The notes under the pieces are model-generated. The model was not told the DNA's origin and made no database searches. It saw nothing but the letters and a program-made list of their open reading frames with translations. Source: Sporosarcina ureae (GTDB taxonomy: Bacteria > Bacillota > Bacilli > Bacillales_A > Planococcaceae). From it: a stretch of 39,939 nucleotides of DNA. The translations under genes and the position numbers were made by a program. The DNA lies in NCBI RefSeq assembly GCF_029267015.1, contig NZ_JARIEA010000082.1, positions 1-39,939 on the forward strand, in the 5' to 3' direction. Below, piece by piece: positions 34,744 through 39,939 of the stretch (positions within the stretch are counted from its first letter, which is position 1; each line of letters begins with the position of its first letter).

Positions 34744-35904
34744 GTGGAAGAAAATCAGAAAAGTCGATTCGTTGTCACTGAAGAAAATTGGTCTCTCCAT
34801 CGCAAAGGTCACCAAGATCAGCAACGCCATCTGGATAAAATAAACGAAGTGTTAAAAAGTAACTTACCTGACTTAATCAGTGAAGAGAACATTATCCTTT
34901 CAAACGGAAAAGACATGGTGAAAATACCGATTCGCTCATTGGATGAATTTAAAATTAGATACAACCATGATAAGTCCAAGCACGTTGGCCAAGGTGAAGG
35001 CGATAGTGCAGTAGGGGATATCGTAGCACAAGGAGAAAAACAAGCACAACCTGGTGATGGGAAAGAAGCTGGTGATCAGCCAGGCGAGGATATCTATGAA
35101 ACCGAAGTTTCGATTGAAGAATTAGAAGAGATGTTCTTTAAAGAGTTGGAATTACCAGACTTGGAACAAAAAGAACAGTCTGTCACAACCATTGAAGATA
35201 TCGATTTCACGGATATTCGCAAAAAAGGTTTGATCGGAAATATTGATAAAAAAAGAACATTATTATCGGCTATTAAACGTAATGCAATGAATGGAAAAGC
35301 AGAAGTAGCACCGATTTTGGAAGATGATCTACGTTTCAAAACATGGAATCCTGTGGAAAAACCACAATCTAAAGCGGTAGTCATTGCTATGATGGATACT
35401 AGTGGTTCAATGGGAAAGTTTGAGAAATATATGGCACGTAGTTTCTTTTTTTGGATGACGAAGTTTTTACGGACAAAGTATGAAACAGTAGAAATCGAAT
35501 TCATTGCGCATCATACAGAAGCGAAGGTAGTGACAGAAGAAAACTTTTTTAATAAAGGAGAAAGTGGCGGTACGAGATGTTCATCTGCCTATAGTAAAGC
35601 ATTAGAAGTCATCAAGGAGTCTTATCCCCCTACAAGTTATAATATATACCCTGTACATTTTTCAGATGGGGAAAATATGACGAGTGATAATAAGAAGTGT
35701 CTGGAACACGTGGATGAATTATTAGCAATATCCAATATGTTCGGCTATGCAGAGGTCAATGAACATCGAAGAATGTCCACGTTGATGTCTGCGTATAAAT
35801 CCATTGAACATCCTAAATTTAATTACTATATTTTACAGAAAAACCGTGACGTCTACTATGCACTTAAGAAGTTTTTCGAAAAGCGAACGGAGGGATTACG
35901 CTGA
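34744..35904 (+). CDS. yhbH: YhbH (YeaH homologue), vWA-domain protein (GTG start)
   Basis: 386-residue protein of the DUF444/YeaH family, acting with PrkA in sporulation/stress. After a hydrophilic, charged N-terminal part with [20 protein letters not shown], a von Willebrand A-type domain carries the MIDAS D218-T-S-G-S ([22 protein letters not shown]) and [11 protein letters not shown]. The C terminus ends [11 protein letters not shown] 34744 follows a weak GGGGA; no good ATG is available. Its TGA stop overlaps the CTG start of spoVR. Homologue of E. coli YeaH, which is likewise encoded beside yeaG (prkA). Confidence 0.93.
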   Translation: MEENQKSRFVVTEENWSLHRKGHQDQQRHLDKINEVLKSNLPDLISEENIILSNGKDMVKIPIRSLDEFKIRYNHDKSKHVGQGEGDSAVGDIVAQGEKQAQPGDGKEAGDQPGEDIYETEVSIEELEEMFFKELELPDLEQKEQSVTTIEDIDFTDIRKKGLIGNIDKKRTLLSAIKRNAMNGKAEVAPILEDDLRFKTWNPVEKPQSKAVVIAMMDTSGSMGKFEKYMARSFFFWMTKFLRTKYETVEIEFIAHHTEAKVVTEENFFNKGESGGTRCSSAYSKALEVIKESYPPTSYNIYPVHFSDGENMTSDNKKCLEHVDELLAISNMFGYAEVNEHRRMSTLMSAYKSIEHPKFNYYILQKNRDVYYALKKFFEKRTEGLR

Positions 35905-37292
35905 CCGATCAACAGGCACTATATTATGCAATTGATGAAATCACGGAGATTGCCAGTGGTTTTGGACTCGATTTTTACTCGATGCGCTACGAAATATGCC
36001 CAGCAGATATACTGTATACATTTGGCGCTTACGGAATGCCAACACGTTTCACGCATTGGAGTTTTGGAAAACAATTCCACAAGATGAAATTGCAGTATGA
36101 CATTGGTTTGAGCAAGATCTATGAGTTAGTTATTAATTCAAATCCATGTTATGCATTTTTATTGAATACAAATAGTTTAATTCAAAATAAATTGATCATT
36201 GCCCACGTATTGGCCCATTGTGATTTTTTTAAGAATAATATCTATTTCTCAAAGACGCGTAAAGACATGGTTGAAAGTATGTCAGCTACAGCTGAACGGA
36301 TTGCAGACTATGAGGTACGCTATGGTAAGAAACGTGTGGAGACATTTCTTGATGCGGTATTAGCGATTCAAGAACACGTTGACCCTAGTATTATGCGCGA
36401 CATCATTCCGTCTCCATCAATTGTGAAACCGCCTAAAAGATCTGCTTATGAAGATTTATGGGATCTGGATCAACGCACTATTCCTGGCCAGCAAGCAATT
36501 GAGATGCATAAAAAGAATCCGAAAGAACAACAAAAAGATATCTTATTATTTATACTTGAAAATAGTCGCAATCTTACAGAGTGGCAAGCGGATATCTTAA
36601 CAATGTTAAGAGAAGAAATGCTCTATTTCTGGCCACAACTGGAAACGAAAATCATGAATGAAGGCTGGGCATCATATTGGCATCAAACCATCTTGCGCCA
36701 AATGGATTTAACACCCTCTGAGACCATTGAATTTGCAAAACTGAACGCAAGTGTACTGCAACCTTCTAAGACCTCGATCAATCCATACTATCTAGGTGTT
36801 AAAATGTATGAAGACATTGAAGAGCGCTACGATTTATTAGCTAAACAAGCTACTGCACGTGGTGAGGAGGCCATGTCAGGACGCGAAAAAATATTCGAAG
36901 CACGTGAAATTGAAAATGATACATCTTTCATTCGTAATTACTTGACCGATGATCTGATTAAACAAGAAGATTTGTACGTTTTCGAAAAGCAGGATAATCA
37001 ATACAAAGTCTCTGACAAACAGACTGAAGCTGTTCGGAATCAACTAATTGGACAACGAGTGAATGGCGGATTCCCTTATATAGTAGTTGAAGACGGTGAT
37101 TATATGAGGAATGGCGAGCTTTACCTAGTTCATCGATACGAAGAAACAGAACTTGATCTACCCTATTTGGAACACGTCCTGCCCCATATCCATCAACTCT
37201 GGGGGCGCATCGTGCACATTGAGACTATACTTGAAAATAAACCTCTTGTTTTTTCATACGATGGTCACAAAGTGTTTAGAAGAAGTAAATAA
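35901..37292 (+). CDS. spoVR: SpoVR family protein (CTG start)
   Basis: 463-residue SpoVR (YcgB) protein, needed for spore cortex formation in B. subtilis. The longest ATG frame starts at 35982, but conserved upstream residues [20 protein letters not shown] align with the B. subtilis N terminus (QKALEYAIEEITEIATG). The only start-like codon there is CTG 35901, 6 bases after GGAGGG (35889-35894). Its CTG overlaps the yhbH stop as CTGA. Conserved family blocks: [59 protein letters not shown] and [10 protein letters not shown], and a C-terminal [15 protein letters not shown]. Third gene of the prkA-yhbH-spoVR module; ends at a terminator. Confidence 0.92.
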   Translation: MTDQQALYYAIDEITEIASGFGLDFYSMRYEICPADILYTFGAYGMPTRFTHWSFGKQFHKMKLQYDIGLSKIYELVINSNPCYAFLLNTNSLIQNKLIIAHVLAHCDFFKNNIYFSKTRKDMVESMSATAERIADYEVRYGKKRVETFLDAVLAIQEHVDPSIMRDIIPSPSIVKPPKRSAYEDLWDLDQRTIPGQQAIEMHKKNPKEQQKDILLFILENSRNLTEWQADILTMLREEMLYFWPQLETKIMNEGWASYWHQTILRQMDLTPSETIEFAKLNASVLQPSKTSINPYYLGVKMYEDIEERYDLLAKQATARGEEAMSGREKIFEAREIENDTSFIRNYLTDDLIKQEDLYVFEKQDNQYKVSDKQTEAVRNQLIGQRVNGGFPYIVVEDGDYMRNGELYLVHRYEETELDLPYLEHVLPHIHQLWGRIVHIETILENKPLVFSYDGHKVFRRSK

Positions 37293-37324
37293 CGGCAAGA
37301 GTACGGCCACTAGCTATTTTAAGG

Positions 37325-37370
37325 CTGAAGACAACTCCTGTAATATGGAGATTGCCTTCAGTTTTTTATT
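37325..37370 (+). terminator. Rho-independent terminator after spoVR
   Basis: CTGAAGACAACTCC pairs with GGAGATTGCCTTCAG with one mismatch, and a T run follows from 37362. Confidence 0.85.
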
Positions 37371-37386
37371 TTGCTACTTTTCATTT

Positions 37387-37417
37387 TGTGCATCTAATGT
37401 TATTTTTATAGTATACT
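37387..37417 (+). promoter_or_regulatory. Candidate promoter of the amino acid ABC operon
   Basis: TTGTGC (37387-37392), 19 bases, TATACT (37412-37417). The spacer is long. The start codon of the binding protein lies about 40 bases downstream. Confidence 0.4.
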
Positions 37418-37459
37418 AACTCATTAACGTACTAAAGAGTTGAGAAAAGAGGAAAATAC

Positions 37460-38263
37460 ATGAAAAAGACCACTCTTGCTTTATTATTCGCTGCATTATT
37501 CTTAATGCTGGCGGGCTGTTCGGGTAAGTCTTCTGAAGAAGATAAATCGATATCGGACACAGGTAAAGAAGGAAAAAAAGAAATCATCATCGGTGTTGAT
37601 GATAAATTTGCACCAATGGGGTTCCGTGATGACAAAAATGATTTAGTCGGTTTCGATATTGACATGGCAACGGCAGCGGCTGAACATATGGGAGCTACGG
37701 CGAAGTTCCAACCTATTGACTGGAAAACTAAAGAAACTGAACTTAGTAGTGGACGTATCGACTTGATTTGGAATGGTTATACGATCACTAAAGAAAGAGA
37801 AGAAAAAGTATTATTTACGAAGCCTTATTTAGATAATAACCAAGTCGTAGTCACATTAGCTGATTCTGAAGTAAATGCGATTGAAGACTTGGATGGTAAA
37901 ATTGTAGGTGTGCAGGCATTATCATCTGCTGGCCCAGCGCTCGAGAGTCATCCAATTCATGAAAAAGTGAAGAATGTCACGGAATTCTCGGACAATGTTC
38001 TGGCATTGACAGATTTAAAAACTGGCCGTCTCGATGCGGTTGTAATTGATGAAGTCGTTATCGATTATTATATGACAACAGAAGAAGGCGTCTTTGCAAA
38101 AGTAGATGGATCATTAGCTGTGGAAGAATATGGCGTTGGCGTGAAAAAAGGCAATGAAGAATTGCTTGAAAATCTTCAAAAAGCGTTAGACACTATGAAT
38201 GAAGATGGTACTGCAGCTAAAATCTCCACAGAATGGTTCGGAGAAGACAAAGTTCTTCGTTGA
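37460..38263 (+). CDS. Amino acid ABC transporter, substrate-binding lipoprotein
   Basis: 267-residue lipoprotein of the SBP_bac_3 family. Signal sequence ends in lipobox LAGC (C20). The binding domain shows KKEIIIGVDDKFAPMGFRD, LVGFDIDMATAAAEHMG, SGRIDLIWNGYTITKEREEKVLFTKPY and the lobe-2 block VIDEVVIDYY. Ligand is probably a polar amino acid; the sequence alone does not fix which. First of three genes (binding protein, permease, ATPase) of an importer of the HisJ/GlnH type, with AGAGG 8 bases before ATG. A stem-loop without T run separates it from the permease gene. Confidence 0.92.
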   Translation: MKKTTLALLFAALFLMLAGCSGKSSEEDKSISDTGKEGKKEIIIGVDDKFAPMGFRDDKNDLVGFDIDMATAAAEHMGATAKFQPIDWKTKETELSSGRIDLIWNGYTITKEREEKVLFTKPYLDNNQVVVTLADSEVNAIEDLDGKIVGVQALSSAGPALESHPIHEKVKNVTEFSDNVLALTDLKTGRLDAVVIDEVVIDYYMTTEEGVFAKVDGSLAVEEYGVGVKKGNEELLENLQKALDTMNEDGTAAKISTEWFGEDKVLR

Positions 38264-38277
38264 GATGTAGAATAAGG

Positions 38278-38317
38278 AATACTGACGGAAGTTGCAGTAG
38301 TGACTTCCGTTAGTATT
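38278..38317 (+). other. Intercistronic stem-loop between binding protein and permease
   Basis: AATACTGACGGAAGT (38278-38292) pairs with ACTTCCGTTAGTATT (38303-38317), 15 bp with one G-T, loop of 10. No T run, so probably not a terminator. Such hairpins commonly stabilise the 5' cistron and raise binding-protein levels over the membrane genes. Confidence 0.7.
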
Positions 38318-38372
38318 AATATAGTAAGAGAAGTACATAAAACCTTGAATGGTTTTTTGGAGGAATTAATTA

Positions 38373-39032
38373 ATGAGCTATGAATATTTTATGTCCATGC
38401 TGATTCCTATGCTGGAAGGAGCTAAAGCGACTGTCTTATTATTCGTAATAGCGATTGTCCTATCTATTCCACTTGGATTCCTGCTGACACTTGCCGTAAG
38501 AAGTAGTATTAAACCAATTTCTTATTTGGCGCAGACTTTTATATACGTCATGCGTGGGACCCCTTTGTTATTGCAGCTATTGTTCTTTGTTTTTGGTTTA
38601 CCACTTCTGCCGGTAATTGGTGAGTATTTAGTGTTTGACCGTTTTGTGGCGGCAACACTTGCGTTTATTTTGAACTATTCAGCGTACTTTGCTGAAATAT
38701 TCCGTGGTGGATTACTTTCCATCGATAAAGGACAATATGAAGCTTCACAAGTACTAGGATTATCGAAATGGCAGACGACGGTACGTGTGATTTTACCACA
38801 GATGTTCCGTGTAACATTGCCACCCATTGCGAATGAATCGGTGTCTTTAGTAAAGGATACAGCCCTTTTATACGCGGTAGCTGTTCCTGAACTGCTTCAT
38901 TATGCTCAAACAGTCGTCAATAGGGATTTCACCATCATTCCGTTCTTCATTGCGGCGGGTATTTATCTGTTGATTGCTTTTGGGTTAACTGTAGTATTCA
39001 AGTATTTAGAGAGAAAGCTGCAATATGAATGA
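38373..39032 (+). CDS. Amino acid ABC transporter, permease (HisM family)
   Basis: 219-residue inner-membrane permease with about five helices. The EAA cytoplasmic loop, which contacts the ATPase, reads EASQVLGLSKWQTTVRVILPQ (about residues 127-147), preceded by YSAYFAEIFRGGLLSI. GGAGG (38359-38363) lies 9 bases upstream. Only one permease gene is present, so it probably works as a homodimer. Confidence 0.93.
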   Translation: MSYEYFMSMLIPMLEGAKATVLLFVIAIVLSIPLGFLLTLAVRSSIKPISYLAQTFIYVMRGTPLLLQLLFFVFGLPLLPVIGEYLVFDRFVAATLAFILNYSAYFAEIFRGGLLSIDKGQYEASQVLGLSKWQTTVRVILPQMFRVTLPPIANESVSLVKDTALLYAVAVPELLHYAQTVVNRDFTIIPFFIAAGIYLLIAFGLTVVFKYLERKLQYE

Positions 39033-39044
39033 GGAGAGAAAATA

Positions 39045-39794
39045 ATGTCTTTCATTGAAGTACGTAACTTACAGAAATCATTCGGTTCATTGGAAGTATT
39101 GAAAGATATATCGTTTGATGTTCAAAAGAATGATGTAATGGCCATTATCGGACCGTCGGGATCTGGAAAAAGTACGATGCTAAGAAGTTTGATTCAGTTA
39201 GAGCAAGTAGGTGGCGGCAGTATTGCTGTTGACGGGGATTACTTAGTTAAAGATGGCGTTTATGCAAACCCTACTGATAGTAAGATAATCAACTCGAAAA
39301 TGGGTATGGTTTTTCAACAGTTCAACCTTTTTCCGCATTTAACGGTAAAACAGAACTTGGAGCTAGCACCTAAACTTGTGAAGAAAGAGAAAGCCAAAGA
39401 TTATGGTGATAGAAGTATCGAGTTACTTGAAAAAGTAGGATTGGCTTCCAAAGCTAACGAATTACCTTCTAGACTTTCAGGTGGCCAAAAACAGCGTGTT
39501 GCGATTGCGAGAGCGTTAATGATGGATCCCGATATTTTATTATTCGATGAACCGACATCCGCACTGGATCCTCAATTGACGAAAGAAGTACTAGAGGTAA
39601 TGAAAAATCTAGCAGAAGAACATATGACCATGATTGTGGTGACGCATGAAATGGAATTTGCAAGCAATGTCGCGAATCATGTGATCTTCATGGACGATGG
39701 AAGGATCATTGAATCAGGTACTCCCGATGAAGTCATCAAATCCCCAAAAGAACTTCGTACGAAAATATTTTTGAATCATGAATTAAATGAATAA
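39045..39794 (+). CDS. Amino acid ABC transporter, ATP-binding protein
   Basis: 249-residue ATPase: Walker [11 protein letters not shown]-loop [11 protein letters not shown], signature [15 protein letters not shown], Walker [14 protein letters not shown]-loop VVTHEM. It powers the importer formed with the upstream permease and binding protein. GAGGAG lies about 8 bases before the ATG, 12 bases after the permease stop. Ends at a strong terminator. Confidence 0.95.
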   Translation: MSFIEVRNLQKSFGSLEVLKDISFDVQKNDVMAIIGPSGSGKSTMLRSLIQLEQVGGGSIAVDGDYLVKDGVYANPTDSKIINSKMGMVFQQFNLFPHLTVKQNLELAPKLVKKEKAKDYGDRSIELLEKVGLASKANELPSRLSGGQKQRVAIARALMMDPDILLFDEPTSALDPQLTKEVLEVMKNLAEEHMTMIVVTHEMEFASNVANHVIFMDDGRIIESGTPDEVIKSPKELRTKIFLNHELNE

Positions 39795-39795
39795 C

Positions 39796-39837
39796 AAAAA
39801 GTCATGCGATTAAAAATAACCGCATGACTTTTTTTAT
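39796..39837 (+). terminator. Rho-independent terminator after the ABC operon
   Basis: AAAAAGTCATGCG (39796-39808) pairs with CGCATGACTTTTT (39821-39833), followed by further T. The remaining 100 bases of the window show no gene. Confidence 0.92.
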
Positions 39838-39939
39838 ATCTAATTTATCATTTTTCTTGGAATTATTGTAGTATATGAAAGATTTGGATGAATCGTTCAT
39901 AAACTTATGTGAATTCACACAAAATATTGAATAATCCAT

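Noticed and set aside
35094..35504. Reverse open frame inside yhbH
   Set aside because: It is antisense to the vWA domain, with no start signals; a shadow frame.
35982..37292. spoVR start at ATG 35982
   Set aside because: No Shine-Dalgarno, and 27 conserved residues upstream would be discarded.

Overview
The window looks like a core-chromosome segment of an endospore-forming, low-GC member of the Bacillota, most likely Planococcaceae close to Sporosarcina. Protein matches and gene order follow Bacillus subtilis (miaB-ricA-cotE-mutS-mutL, miaA-hfq, lexA / yneA-yneB-ynzC-tkt-sirA-yneF, prkA-yhbH). Sporulation genes (cotE, sirA, prkA, yhbH, spoVR) indicate a spore former. There are no rRNA or tRNA genes, CRISPR arrays, insertion sequences or prophage genes. 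The genus is an inference from gene order and protein style, not a database result.

Layout. 1-11.8 kb, all forward: tRNA methylthiolation (miaB), RNase Y/biofilm regulator ricA, spore-coat morphogen cotE, an Ig-like lipoprotein, mismatch repair mutS-mutL, then glpD, a lipase-like hydrolase, miaA and hfq. 11.8-18.4 kb: a YnbB-type PLP enzyme, lexA (reverse) diverging from the SOS operon yneA-yneB-ynzC, then tkt, sirA and yneF. 18.4-22 kb: YqkD-like hydrolase and HMG-CoA lyase (reverse), YqkE-like protein, an unknown protein and an RsbRD-type stressosome protein. 22-24.2 kb: serC (reverse) and a zinc metallopeptidase. 24.2-31.6 kb: a formate neighbourhood with an OFA transporter, fdhD and a DUF2294 protein (reverse), and formate dehydrogenase, a DUF1641 protein and the formate-releasing PurU (forward). 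31.7-37.3 kb: a YitT membrane protein (reverse), then the stress/sporulation module prkA-yhbH-spoVR. 37.4-39.8 kb: a three-gene polar amino acid ABC importer.

Most useful beyond routine annotation: (i) cotE and spoVR have no in-frame ATG/GTG/TTG at the position homology requires, but each has a CTG codon correctly spaced behind a strong Shine-Dalgarno; for spoVR this CTG overlaps the yhbH stop as CTGA. (ii) fdhA has a leader of about 175 nt ending in a strong intrinsic terminator 25 nt before its start codon, with nothing else upstream on that strand to terminate, which suggests an attenuator or riboswitch. (iii) Sigma-E-like promoter matches precede cotE, prkA and yhbH. (iv) RicA has no cysteine. 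Many starts were moved from the longest open frame on ribosome-binding-site and homology grounds. No gene-free stretch exceeds 300 bases.
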